The notes below the pieces were generated by a model. That model searched no databases, was not told where the DNA came from, and saw only the letters and a program-made list of their open reading frames with translations. Below, piece by piece: positions 8,943 to 17,374 of a stretch of DNA of 37,148 bases. The stretch's first letter is position 1. Every line of letters starts with the position of its first letter. The position numbers and the translations under genes are program-made. The stretch is taken from positions 1-37,148 of the forward strand of contig PKDC01000021.1 in the NCBI GenBank assembly GCA_002862435.1, written 5' to 3'. This stretch comes from Pseudomonadota bacterium (GTDB taxonomy: Bacteria > Pseudomonadota > Gammaproteobacteria > UBA5335).

Positions 8943-9529
8943 TCCTGGCCACTGGCAATGCGGGCAAGCTGCGGGAATTTCAGGGCTTGCTCGCGCCCCT
9001 GGGTTGGACGCTGATCTGCCAGAGCGAGCGCGGGGTCGTGCCCGCCGTGGAGGATGGCCTGACGTTTGTGGAGAACGCCCTGGCCAAGGCCCGGGCCGCC
9101 AGCGCCCAGACTGGCCTGCCGGCACTCGCCGATGATTCCGGGCTGGTGGTGGATGCCCTGGATGGCGCGCCCGGCGTGCATTCGGCCCGCTATGCCGGTG
9201 CCGAGGCCAGTGATGCCGACAATATCGCCCGCCTGCTCGTGGCGCTGGCCGATACGCCGGAAGCCGAACGCCGCGCGCACTTCCATTGCGTCCTCGTCTA
9301 TCTGCGCCATGCCGGGGATCCCGCGCCGCTGATCGGTCAAGGGCGATGGGATGGTTGCATCGTGGAAGCGCCGCGGGGGACGGCAGGCTTCGGCTACGAT
9401 CCCGTCTTCTGGGTTCCGGAGCGGGGTTGCAGCGCGGCCGAGCTGGACGCCATGGAGAAAAACCGCCTCAGCCACCGCGCCCAAGCACTCAACGCACTGC
9501 GGAGTCAGTGGACCGGCACCGACCACTGA
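8927..9529 (+). CDS. rdgB: XTP/dITP pyrophosphatase, RdgB/HAM1 family
   Basis: RdgB hydrolyses the non-canonical nucleotides dITP, ITP and XTP to monophosphates, keeping deaminated purines out of DNA and RNA. The 200-residue product has the nucleotide-binding N-terminus [24 protein letters not shown], the core [28 protein letters not shown], and [14 protein letters not shown]. The start is GTG at 8927, inside the end of rph, with GGAGGA six bases upstream, so the two genes are translationally coupled. HemW follows after seven bases. In Pseudomonas rdgB and hemW sit next to metW and the DUF4426 gene; here they have a different partner. Confidence 0.96.
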   Translation: MPREVILATGNAGKLREFQGLLAPLGWTLICQSERGVVPAVEDGLTFVENALAKARAASAQTGLPALADDSGLVVDALDGAPGVHSARYAGAEASDADNIARLLVALADTPEAERRAHFHCVLVYLRHAGDPAPLIGQGRWDGCIVEAPRGTAGFGYDPVFWVPERGCSAAELDAMEKNRLSHRAQALNALRSQWTGTDH

Positions 9530-9536
9530 GCGCCCG

Positions 9537-10727
9537 ATGCACCCCCAAGGACTGATCACCCCGCCGCCCCTGGCCGTTTACGTGCACCTGCCGTGGTGTG
9601 TGCGCAAATGCCCCTACTGCGATTTCAATTCCCATGCGCGCAATCCGGCGCTCATCCCCGAAACCGATTACCTGGCCGCTCTGGAAGCGGACCTGCGGCA
9701 AGACCTGGCCTTGCTGGGCCCACCACGCCCGGTGCAGAGCGTCTTCTTCGGTGGCGGCACGCCAAGCCTGTTTTCAGCCTCGGCCATCGGCCAGATCATC
9801 CACAGCCTACGCGCCCACCTGCCTTTTGCGCCCGATGCGGAGATCACGCTGGAGGCCAATCCCGGCACCTTCGAGCAGGCCCGTTTCGCCGGCTACCGCG
9901 AAGCCGGCGTCAATCGACTCTCGCTGGGGATTCAAAGCTTCAATGACCGCCACCTCAAGTCCCTGGGCCGCATTCATGGGGGCAGCGAGGCCCTGCGTGC
10001 GGCCCATGCGGCCCGCGAGCTGGGTTTTTCCGGTCTCAATCTGGACCTGATGTACGGACTGCCCGGGCAAACCGAAACCGAGGCACTGGAGGATGTCGAT
10101 CAGGCGCTGGCGCTGAATCCAAACCACCTGTCGCACTATCAGCTCACGCTGGAACCCAACACGCCCTTCGCCATCCGGCCGCCCACCCTGCCAGTGGGAG
10201 AAACGCTGTGGCGCATGGAGCGGCGCTGTCGGGTCCGGCTGGCGCGAGCCGGTTTCCGCCAATACGAGGTGTCGGCCTTTGCCCGGCCTGGGCATGCCTG
10301 TCGACACAATCTCAATTACTGGACCTTCGGGGACTATCTGGGGCTTGGGGCAGGGGCCCATGGCAAATTGACCGATCCCGGCTCAGGGCAGATCTGGCGG
10401 ACGCGCAAACACGCTCACCCTCAACGCTATCTGGCCACCGCCAAAGGTCCGGAGCGACTGGCCGAGCACGCCGCTGTAGCGCCCATGATGCGACCGCTGG
10501 AGTTCCTGATGAATGCCCTGCGGCTGACCGACGGATTCAGGCCGGAACTCTATGCGCGGCACACCGGCCTGGATCCGGCCGCGCTGCTGAGCAAGCTGGC
10601 GCCGGCCTTGGCCGATGGCTTGCTGCGGTTGCAGGGCGGCAGCCTGATGCCAACCCCCCGCGGGATGGCCTTGGTCAACGAATTGCTGTTGCCGTTCTTG
10701 GGTGATGAATCATCGCCATCCGCCTGA
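9537..10727 (+). CDS. hemW: Radical SAM heme chaperone HemW
   Basis: HemW is a radical-SAM-fold protein that binds heme and hands it to acceptor proteins; it was long mis-annotated as coproporphyrinogen III oxidase. The 396-residue product has CVRKCPYCDF at residues 21-30, giving the CX3CX2C cluster ligands followed by Phe, then FFGGGTPSLF, EANPGTFE, the RLSLGIQSF segment and GLNLDLMYGLPGQT. The C-terminal HemN-type domain with PMMRPLEFLMNALRL is present. The start at 9537 is the first ATG that matches the family; an open frame runs upstream over rdgB but is a shadow. No strong ribosome binding site precedes it, consistent with coupling to rdgB. Confidence 0.95.
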   Translation: MHPQGLITPPPLAVYVHLPWCVRKCPYCDFNSHARNPALIPETDYLAALEADLRQDLALLGPPRPVQSVFFGGGTPSLFSASAIGQIIHSLRAHLPFAPDAEITLEANPGTFEQARFAGYREAGVNRLSLGIQSFNDRHLKSLGRIHGGSEALRAAHAARELGFSGLNLDLMYGLPGQTETEALEDVDQALALNPNHLSHYQLTLEPNTPFAIRPPTLPVGETLWRMERRCRVRLARAGFRQYEVSAFARPGHACRHNLNYWTFGDYLGLGAGAHGKLTDPGSGQIWRTRKHAHPQRYLATAKGPERLAEHAAVAPMMRPLEFLMNALRLTDGFRPELYARHTGLDPAALLSKLAPALADGLLRLQGGSLMPTPRGMALVNELLLPFLGDESSPSA

Positions 10728-10770
10728 GCAGCGTCGAAAAACCGCCCGGCGCCCCCTGTTTTTCCCCAGC

Positions 10771-10981
10771 TTATGCACAGGATGGACCAAATCCAGGGGT
10801 TGACTTTTTTCGCTTCACAAAGCTTTCAACAAAATCAATAAATAAAAACAACTTATTGAAAAATAATGATTTTAAGAAAACGGTCATTTTATGACCAGGG
10901 GACCGAAACCCTTGTTTCTTGCGGCTTTCCACACCTTGCCCGCGCCTTGCCCACAAGATTATCCACAGGCAATGTGGACAA
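10771..10981. other. AT-rich gap with DnaA-box-like sites (origin-like)
   Basis: The 361 bases between hemW and kdsD hold no gene. They contain one exact DnaA box TTATCCACA (10959-10967), two one-mismatch boxes, TTATGCACA (10771-10779) and TTGTCCACA on the minus strand (10981-10973), and weaker seven-of-nine matches at 10925-10933 and 10947-10955. Between the outer boxes lies a very AT-rich tract (about 10801-10892) in an otherwise GC-rich neighbourhood, including a TCAATAA/TTATTGA inverted repeat (10835-10841, 10853-10859) and a near match to the IHF consensus. This is the layout of a bacterial replication origin or a DnaA-regulated promoter. dnaA, gidA or rpmH are not nearby, so chromosomal origin status is uncertain. 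Confidence 0.45.
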
Positions 10982-11088
10982 CCCGCAGGCCCCCGCTGAT
11001 GACCCTCAACTACCGTGTTCCTCCACAGGTGGGCTATCCTTGGCTCTTCGACCGTATTCCCCCACCCCTGGATTTCCATACGATCCGC

Positions 11089-12060
11089 ATGCGTGCCGAT
11101 GCCATTCTTCTCATGGCCAAAGCGGTCCTTCGCATTGAGGCCGCAGCCGTTGCAGCCCTCATCGACCGGATCGGCGAGGACTTCCTGCAGGCCTGTGAAC
11201 TGCTGCTCGGCTGCCAGGGCCGGGTGGTTGTCATGGGCATGGGCAAATCCGGCCATATCGCGCGCAAGATCGCCGCCACGCTGGCCAGCACCGGCACGCC
11301 CGCGTTTTTCCTTCACCCAGCGGAGGCCAGCCATGGCGACCTGGGGATGGTGACCCGGGCCGATGTGGTGATTGCGCTGTCGAATTCCGGCGAAACCCAG
11401 GAGATTCTGGCCATCGTCCCGCTCCTCAAGCGCCAGGACATACCGCTCATTTGCATGACCGGCCAGCCCCACTCCAGCCTGGCGCGCGTCGCAAGCGTGT
11501 GTCTGGATATCGCCGTGGATCAGGAAGCCTGCCCGCTGGGCCTGGCGCCAACTGCAAGTACCACCGCAGCGCTCGCCATGGGAGATGCGCTGGCCATCTC
11601 CCTGCTGGAATCGCGGGGCTTCACCGAAGCGGATTTCGCGCGTTCCCATCCGGGCGGCACACTGGGCAAGCGCTTGCTGTTGCGGGTGGAAGACCTGATG
11701 CATCGGCCGCCCCGCGTGCCGCAGGTCGCCTTGGGCACATTCCTGGGGGATGCCTTGCTGGAAATGACGCGGCAGGGCTTGGGCATGACCACGGTGGTGG
11801 ACGCCCAGATGCGCCTGCAGGGCATTTTCACGGATGGCGACCTGCGCCGCGCCCTGGCTGATGCCGTTGACCTGCAGCGAACGCCCATTGAAGCGGTCAT
11901 GACTCGGCATGGAACCACGCTCGCCCCCGACGCGCTGGCCGTGGAGGCGCTGAATGTCATGGAAGCGCACAAGATCACCGCACTGGTGGTGGTGGATGAC
12001 ACAGATCGCGTCATCGGCGCCCTGCACATGCACGATCTGCTGCGGGCCGGCGTGGTATGA
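11089..12060 (+). CDS. kdsD: D-arabinose 5-phosphate isomerase
   Basis: KdsD interconverts ribulose 5-phosphate and arabinose 5-phosphate, the first step of Kdo synthesis for lipopolysaccharide. The 323-residue product has an SIS sugar-isomerase domain (GRVVVMGMGKSGHIARKIAATLASTGTPAFFLHPAEASHGDLGM, with catalytic-site residues in ALSNSGET and CPLGLAPTASTT) and two C-terminal CBS domains ending GVLHMHDLL-like GALHMHDLLRAGVV. Catalytic FARSHPGGTLGKRLLLRV is intact. The open frame reaches back to 10891, but alignment with Pseudomonas and E. coli KdsD supports ATG at 11089; none of the upstream candidates has a convincing ribosome binding site. It overlaps kdsC by four bases (ATGA). Confidence 0.94.
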   Translation: MRADAILLMAKAVLRIEAAAVAALIDRIGEDFLQACELLLGCQGRVVVMGMGKSGHIARKIAATLASTGTPAFFLHPAEASHGDLGMVTRADVVIALSNSGETQEILAIVPLLKRQDIPLICMTGQPHSSLARVASVCLDIAVDQEACPLGLAPTASTTAALAMGDALAISLLESRGFTEADFARSHPGGTLGKRLLLRVEDLMHRPPRVPQVALGTFLGDALLEMTRQGLGMTTVVDAQMRLQGIFTDGDLRRALADAVDLQRTPIEAVMTRHGTTLAPDALAVEALNVMEAHKITALVVVDDTDRVIGALHMHDLLRAGVV

Positions 12061-12587
12061 CGCAGACAACGGAACTGCTTGCGCGGGCGCGGCGCATCCG
12101 GCTGGTGGTGTTCGACGTGGATGGCGTCCTCACCGATGGCCGCCTGTACTTTTCCCCCGAAGGGCCGGAGATGAAGGTGTTCCATGCCCGCGACGGCTTG
12201 GGAATCAAGCTGCTGGCACGCCATGGCATCGCCGTTGCCGTCATATCCGGACGCGAATCCCCGGTGGTGGCACGCCGCATGGATGCCTTGGGCGTAACCC
12301 ATGTCTATCAGGGTCAAGACGAGAAGCTGCCGATCCTGCACCAGCTGCTGAGCGAACTGACGCTTCCATCTGAGAGCTGCGCCTATGTGGGGGATGATGT
12401 GATTGATCTGCCTCCCATGGCACTTGCGGGCCTCGCCTGCGCCGTAGCCGACGCCCATCCTGCAGTGCGCCGCGCCGCGCATTGGGTCACCCAGGCCGGC
12501 GGCGGACAAGGCGCAGCGCGCGAGGTCTGTGACCTGATCTTGGCGGCCCAGGATGCCCTGCCGGCCGACTGGCGTCCGGCGCCGTGA
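12057..12587 (+). CDS. kdsC: 3-deoxy-D-manno-octulosonate 8-phosphate phosphatase
   Basis: KdsC removes the phosphate from Kdo 8-phosphate to give free Kdo, the third step of Kdo synthesis. It belongs to the HAD superfamily, subclass without a cap. The 176-residue product shows the nucleophile motif VVFDVDGVLTDG (Asp20, Asp22), the second motif VISGRES, a conserved Lys in GQDEKLPIL, and YVGDDVIDLPPM for metal binding. GLACAVADAHP continues the family pattern. It overlaps kdsD by ATGA and lptC by GTGA, so the three are translated together. Confidence 0.96.
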   Translation: MTQTTELLARARRIRLVVFDVDGVLTDGRLYFSPEGPEMKVFHARDGLGIKLLARHGIAVAVISGRESPVVARRMDALGVTHVYQGQDEKLPILHQLLSELTLPSESCAYVGDDVIDLPPMALAGLACAVADAHPAVRRAAHWVTQAGGGQGAAREVCDLILAAQDALPADWRPAP

Positions 12588-13150
12588 ATCGGGTGATCCG
12601 CCGCCCATGGGGCTTCCTGCTGCCATTGGGGGCCTTGGCCGCATTCCTGGTATTCAATCCCCTGCGGGAGGATAGAGACACGGACGCGGAAAACGGCAAC
12701 CAACAGGCGGATTACGAGCTCCATGGCTCCCGTATCGACCGACTGGATGATGCGGGTCAGCTATCCCTGCGTTTGTTCACCAAGATGGCAAGCCATCTTC
12801 CATCGCTTGCGGGAACCACACTGACCGAGGTGACCTTGTTACAGCCTAATGAACAGGCCGTCCCCAATCGCTTGCAGGCGCCGAGCGGCTTTATCCCCGA
12901 CGATCAAAGCCTGCCCATGCGACTCGCCGCCCCGGTCCGGATCGAGATCCAGGATCATCACGCGGGTCTGCCGTGGCGGCTTGAGACCGGCGAACTGGAA
13001 TACCGAAGCCAAACCCAGCAGCTCCATTCCAGCGCTCCGGTTACCTTGACGCAAGGCGACAACCGGCTTGCAGCACAGGGGATCGATGCCGACCTGAGGC
13101 AAGGACAGGTCATCCTGCTGGGCCAGGTGAGGGCGCGATATGTTCCGTAA
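12584..13150 (+). CDS. lptC: Lipopolysaccharide export protein LptC
   Basis: LptC is the bitopic inner-membrane protein that receives lipopolysaccharide from the LptB2FG transporter and passes it to periplasmic LptA. The 188-residue product has a short cytoplasmic N-terminus, one membrane helix (about residues 9-25, GFLLPLGALAAFLVFNP), and a periplasmic beta-jellyroll recognisable by YELHGSRIDRLDDAGQLSLRLFTKMASHLP and the repeated strand pattern ending [15 protein letters not shown]. The start is GTG at 12584, overlapping kdsC by four bases. It overlaps lptA by 11 bases. Sequence conservation in LptC is low; position and topology make the call. Confidence 0.92.
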   Translation: MNRVIRRPWGFLLPLGALAAFLVFNPLREDRDTDAENGNQQADYELHGSRIDRLDDAGQLSLRLFTKMASHLPSLAGTTLTEVTLLQPNEQAVPNRLQAPSGFIPDDQSLPMRLAAPVRIEIQDHHAGLPWRLETGELEYRSQTQQLHSSAPVTLTQGDNRLAAQGIDADLRQGQVILLGQVRARYVP

Positions 13151-13672
13151 AGCTGACAACGCACGATCCATCCTGGCGGCGTTTCTGCTTGGCCTGAGCG
13201 GCCTCATGGCATCGCCACTGGCGGCGGCGCCGCCGGTGGATCTGCCCATCCAGATCGAAGCGGATCGGGCCGAACTGGACCAAGGACAACGCCAAAGCAT
13301 TTTCGTCGGCAATGTCCGGATCACCCAGGGAGCCGCCGTATTCACTGGCGAACGGGTGACCCTGAGTCACATGGCCCGTGGCGCACCCCAACACATCGAG
13401 ATCACCGGCAATCCGGCTCACTTCAGTCAGCCGGCCGACGCGGGCAACCCCGCCATGGAGGCGAAGGCCCAAACCATGCGTTACCAGTCGGAGTCAGGCC
13501 AGCTCGAATTGAGCGGCGAAGCCTGGATACGCCAGGGCAGCGATGAAGTGTCCGGCAACCGACTGGTCTACGATCGGCGCAACCAGCGCATCCTGGCGAC
13601 CAGCGAGGATGGCGGCGAGGATCGGGTGCGCATCACGATTCAGCCGCGCTCCGGTTCAGGCCCCACCGCGCC

Positions 13673-13676
<4 letters not shown>
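13140..13676 (+). CDS. lptA: Lipopolysaccharide transport periplasmic protein LptA
   Basis: LptA polymerises into the periplasmic bridge along which lipopolysaccharide moves from LptC to LptD. The 178-residue product has a signal peptide ([30 protein letters not shown], cleavage near residue 30) followed by the OstA/LptA fold: [40 protein letters not shown], then [14 protein letters not shown] and [33 protein letters not shown]. These are the repeated beta-strand elements of the family. It starts inside lptC and overlaps lptB by four bases. Confidence 0.95.
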
Positions 13677-14401
<725 letters not shown>

Positions 14402-14448
14402 ACCCCGTTGTTTCAGCCGTGTCACGTCCCGCCGCAAGGGAGTAGAAT

Positions 14449-14490
14449 TTGAACGCAATGATTTCCGCCAACTGCTCACTCAACTCATGA
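14449..14490 (+). CDS. Possible 13-codon leader ORF coupled to rpoN
   Basis: A TTG at 14449 is preceded by AAGGGAG (14436-14442) at six bases, the best ribosome binding site between lptB and rpoN. The frame reads MNAMISANCSLNS and its TGA overlaps the rpoN ATG as ATGA (14487-14490). rpoN itself has no Shine-Dalgarno sequence in the preceding 20 bases, so reinitiation after this leader would explain its translation. The peptide matches nothing I recognise and the function is inferred only from layout. Confidence 0.4.
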   Translation: MNAMISANCSLNS

Positions 14491-15932
14491 AGCAGACTCT
14501 GCAACTCAAGCTGGGCCAACGTCTGACCATGACGCCCCAACTGCAACAGGCGATCCGTCTGCTGCAGCTCTCCTCGATCGAACTGCAGCAGGAAATCCAA
14601 ACCGTCCTTGATAGCAACTTGATGATCGAGAACGGTGAAGCAGAGGGGAGCGAAGAGGCCGACGGCGAGTACGCCGAAACACCCACCGATTCCCTGGCCG
14701 CTCCGGAGACGCCAGCCGAATCCCTGGAGGAAGGCGGCGGTGACGATTTCGACGCGGCCTGGGAGGATCCCTGGTCCCAGGGCGACGAAGGCAGTGGGGG
14801 CGGCAGCGGGGAAGCCTGGGACTTCAACCAGACGCCCAGCCAGGAAGGCGGCGAGTTGCGTGACCATTTGCTGTGGCAAATGCGCCTGACCACCTTTTCC
14901 GATACCGACCAAGCCATTGCCCTGGCCATCATCGACGCCATCAGCGAGGATGGCTACCTGACCGAATCGCTGGAAGCCTTGGCCGCTGAACTGGGCCCTG
15001 ATCTGGTCACGGATACCGGGGAGATCCAAACGGTCCTGCAACGCATCCAACGCTTTGATCCCCTCGGGGTGGGCGCCCGCGACCTACGCGAAGCCCTGCT
15101 GTTGCAGTTGCAAGCGCAAGCTCCCAGCGCAGGACTTTGCGTGGCCTGCGCCCTCGTCGAGCAACACCTGGATCTGCTGGCCGCACGGGATTTCGCCACC
15201 CTGCAGCGACGCCTGAAAATCACAGAGGAAGAATTGAAAGCGGCGGTGGAATTGATCCAGCGGCTCAATCCCCGTCCCGGCGCCCAGATTTCCCAAAAAA
15301 CCGCCGGCTACGTGATTCCGGATGTGATCGTCCGCCGTTCCGGCACAGGCTGGCGCGTGGACCTGAATGCCGAAACCACCCCAAGGCTGCGCATCAACCG
15401 GCTCTATGCCTCCCTGATCAAGCGCGCCGATCACAGCCGCGACAATGAAACCATGCGCCAGCACCTACAAGAGGCGCGCTGGTTTCTGAAGAGCCTGCAA
15501 AGCCGCAACGAAACCCTGTTCAAGGTCGCCTGTAGTATTGTCGAGCGCCAACAGGCCTTCTTCGATCATGGCGAGGAAGCCATGCAACCCATGGTGCTAC
15601 GCGAGGTCGCCGAAGCCGTGGGCATGCACGAGAGCACCATCTCCCGGGTGACCAACCAGAAATATATGCACACCCCGCGCGGCATCTTCGAATTCAAATA
15701 TTTCTTTTCCAGCCACGTGGCCACCGTGGATGGCGGTGAATGCTCCGCCACAGCCATCCAGGCCATGATCCGCAAACTCATCGCCGGCGAAAATCCGCGC
15801 AAGCCCCTGAGCGACAGCAAACTCACCGAACTGCTGCTCAATGATGGAATCAACGTGGCCCGTCGCACGGTCGCGAAATATCGGGAGTCCATGTCCATTC
15901 CGCCTTCGAACGAACGCAAGCGGCTCGTCTGA
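14487..15932 (+). CDS. rpoN: RNA polymerase sigma-54 factor
   Basis: RpoN directs RNA polymerase to -24/-12 promoters that need AAA+ activators, controlling nitrogen use, pili, flagella and other systems. The 481-residue product begins MKQTLQLKLGQRLTMTPQLQQAIRLLQLS, the activator-interacting region I, followed by an acidic linker (about residues 50-115), the core-binding domain, the helix-turn-helix LREVAEAVGMHESTISRVTNQKYMHTPRGIFEFKYFFS, and the intact RpoN box ARRTVAKYRE near the C-terminus. The start matches the family; the upstream open frame overlaps lptB and is ignored. No ribosome binding site precedes it, and a short leader ORF ends on its start codon. Confidence 0.97.
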   Translation: MKQTLQLKLGQRLTMTPQLQQAIRLLQLSSIELQQEIQTVLDSNLMIENGEAEGSEEADGEYAETPTDSLAAPETPAESLEEGGGDDFDAAWEDPWSQGDEGSGGGSGEAWDFNQTPSQEGGELRDHLLWQMRLTTFSDTDQAIALAIIDAISEDGYLTESLEALAAELGPDLVTDTGEIQTVLQRIQRFDPLGVGARDLREALLLQLQAQAPSAGLCVACALVEQHLDLLAARDFATLQRRLKITEEELKAAVELIQRLNPRPGAQISQKTAGYVIPDVIVRRSGTGWRVDLNAETTPRLRINRLYASLIKRADHSRDNETMRQHLQEARWFLKSLQSRNETLFKVACSIVERQQAFFDHGEEAMQPMVLREVAEAVGMHESTISRVTNQKYMHTPRGIFEFKYFFSSHVATVDGGECSATAIQAMIRKLIAGENPRKPLSDSKLTELLLNDGINVARRTVAKYRESMSIPPSNERKRLV

Positions 15933-15961
15933 AGGCTTTCAGCATCCAAGGAGACCGCTGC

Positions 15962-16288
15962 ATGAAAATCGACGTTACGGGCCAGAACATTGAAATCACA
16001 TCGGCTATCCGGCAATACGCCGCGGAAAAGCTGGAACGTATCCAACGCCATCTCGATCACGCCATCGAGGCCCACATGGTGCTACGGGTGGAAAAGGAGC
16101 GGCACCACGCTGAAGCCAAGATCCCGGTCAACGGCGGCGCCCTGTTCGCGGATGCCACCAGCGAGGACATGTACGCGGCCATTGACGCCTTGGCCGACAA
16201 ACTGGACCGCCAAGCCCTGCGCTACAAGGACAAGCACACCGACCATCACCCGCGGGAAGCCCGCAAATCCGAGCTCCATAGCGAATGA
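15962..16288 (+). CDS. hpf: Ribosome hibernation promoting factor, short form
   Basis: HPF binds the 30S decoding region and promotes 100S ribosome dimers in stationary phase. The 108-residue product is the short form (about 95-110 residues, no C-terminal dimerisation domain), with MKIDVTGQNIEITSAIRQYAAEKLERIQRHL at the N-terminus and the conserved AKIPVNGGALFADATSEDMYAAIDALADKLDRQ helix. A good AAGGAG site precedes the ATG. It follows rpoN, the standard position. A strong hairpin with a short T-run follows, where ptsN would be expected in many relatives. Confidence 0.95.
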   Translation: MKIDVTGQNIEITSAIRQYAAEKLERIQRHLDHAIEAHMVLRVEKERHHAEAKIPVNGGALFADATSEDMYAAIDALADKLDRQALRYKDKHTDHHPREARKSELHSE

Positions 16289-16296
16289 CACCGCAC

Positions 16297-16334
16297 GGCC
16301 GCGCCAGCCTGATCTCGCGGCTGGCGCGGCCTTT
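16297..16334 (+). terminator. Hairpin terminator after hpf
   Basis: A perfect 13-base inverted repeat GGCCGCGCCAGCC (16297-16309) and GGCTGGCGCGGCC (16319-16331) encloses a nine-base loop and is followed by TTT. The stem is strong but the T-run short, so it may be a partial terminator separating rpoN-hpf from rapZ. Confidence 0.6.
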
Positions 16335-16383
16335 GCACTGAAGCCTGTATATGCTTCCAGTGGCGCAATGATCCTGAGGTGGG

Positions 16384-17247
16384 ATGCTTGTGAAACTGTT
16401 GATCCTGAGCGGCCTGTCCGGCGCTGGAAAGAGCGTGGCCCTCCATATGCTGGAGGATCTGGGCCTTTATTGCGTCGACAACCTCCCGCTTTCACTGCTT
16501 GAATCCCTGGTGGACGCCTTCTCCCGCAGCGGCGACTTCTCCGCCCAGAAGGTCGCCGTGGGAATCGATGCCCGTTCCCGGGCGCCCGAACTGGACACCT
16601 TTGCCCTGTGCCTCGAGCGCTTGGAACAGCGGGGCGTGGAGGTGGAGACGCTCTTCCTCCAGGCCGAAACAGAGACTTTGCTCAAACGCTACAGCGAAAC
16701 CCGGCGCCGCCACCCCCTGAGCAGCCCCCAAACCGCATTGGCCGAAGCCATCGAACAGGAACGTCAACTGCTCAGTCCCATCGCGGAACGCGCGGACCTG
16801 GTCCTCGACACCAGCCTGACCACCATGCATCAGCTGCGGGACCTCATTCGGCACCGCATCCATGGCCGCGAAGGCCTGTTTTCACTCATGTTCCAGTCGT
16901 TTGCCTTCAAGCAAGGTGTCCCCTCCGACGCCGATTTCGTGTTCGATATCCGCTGCCTGCCGAATCCGCACTGGCAACCGGGACTGCGTCCATTGACCGG
17001 CCTGGATGCAGCAGTCGCCGCATACCTGGAAACCGCGCCCCTGACCCACGACCTGTTCGACGACATTCGCCAATTCCTTGAACGCTGGCTGCCCCGTTTC
17101 GAGACTGAAAACCGCAGTTACCTCACCGTGGCCATCGGCTGCACCGGCGGCCAGCACCGCTCGGTTTACATGGCCGAACGACTCAAAGCCCACTTTGCCC
17201 AAACCCACCCCAAGGTTCTGGTCCGCCACAGCGGAATAGCTATCTAG
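16384..17247 (+). CDS. rapZ: RNase adapter RapZ
   Basis: RapZ is a P-loop protein that, in E. coli, binds glucosamine 6-phosphate and recruits RNase E to the small RNA GlmZ, controlling GlmS and thus amino-sugar supply for cell wall and lipopolysaccharide. The 287-residue product has Walker A GLSGAGKS (10-17), ALHMLEDLGLYCVDNLPLSLLESL, FRRRHPL-like RRRHPLSSP, and the C-terminal sugar-binding half with FDIRCLPNPHW, IGCTGGQHRSVYMAERL. The last residues (VRHSGIAI) lack the basic KRK tail of E. coli RapZ. ATG at 16384 is used; a GTG at 16390 is equally possible. The usual PTS neighbours ptsN, and hprK or ptsH depending on lineage, are missing. Confidence 0.94.
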   Translation: MLVKLLILSGLSGAGKSVALHMLEDLGLYCVDNLPLSLLESLVDAFSRSGDFSAQKVAVGIDARSRAPELDTFALCLERLEQRGVEVETLFLQAETETLLKRYSETRRRHPLSSPQTALAEAIEQERQLLSPIAERADLVLDTSLTTMHQLRDLIRHRIHGREGLFSLMFQSFAFKQGVPSDADFVFDIRCLPNPHWQPGLRPLTGLDAAVAAYLETAPLTHDLFDDIRQFLERWLPRFETENRSYLTVAIGCTGGQHRSVYMAERLKAHFAQTHPKVLVRHSGIAI

Positions 17248-17278
17248 CAAGTTGCATGCCCATTTTCGCTATTCACGC

Positions 17279-17308
17279 TGGACCCACACCAATTTTTGCC
17301 CTTACAAT
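17279..17308 (+). promoter_or_regulatory. Candidate mgtE promoter
   Basis: TGGACC (17279-17284) is followed after 18 bases by TACAAT (17303-17308), a weak -35 with a good -10, 66 bases before the mgtE start. The 127-base rapZ-mgtE gap holds no other clear element. Confidence 0.4.
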
Positions 17309-17374
17309 AACGGTCATTCCTCTCTCCGCCTTGATGGCCCGGAGAACACCTCGTGCGCAAACTGGAGCTGGGCG

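Noticed and set aside
7791..9125. Open frame of 444 codons antisense to rph and rdgB
   Set aside because: It crosses the yicC/rph divergent promoter region and overlaps three recognised genes; no homology seen.
10891..11088. N-terminal extension of kdsD to 389 residues
   Set aside because: No homology to KdsD upstream of ATG 11089, no ribosome binding site, and it would run through the DnaA-box sites.
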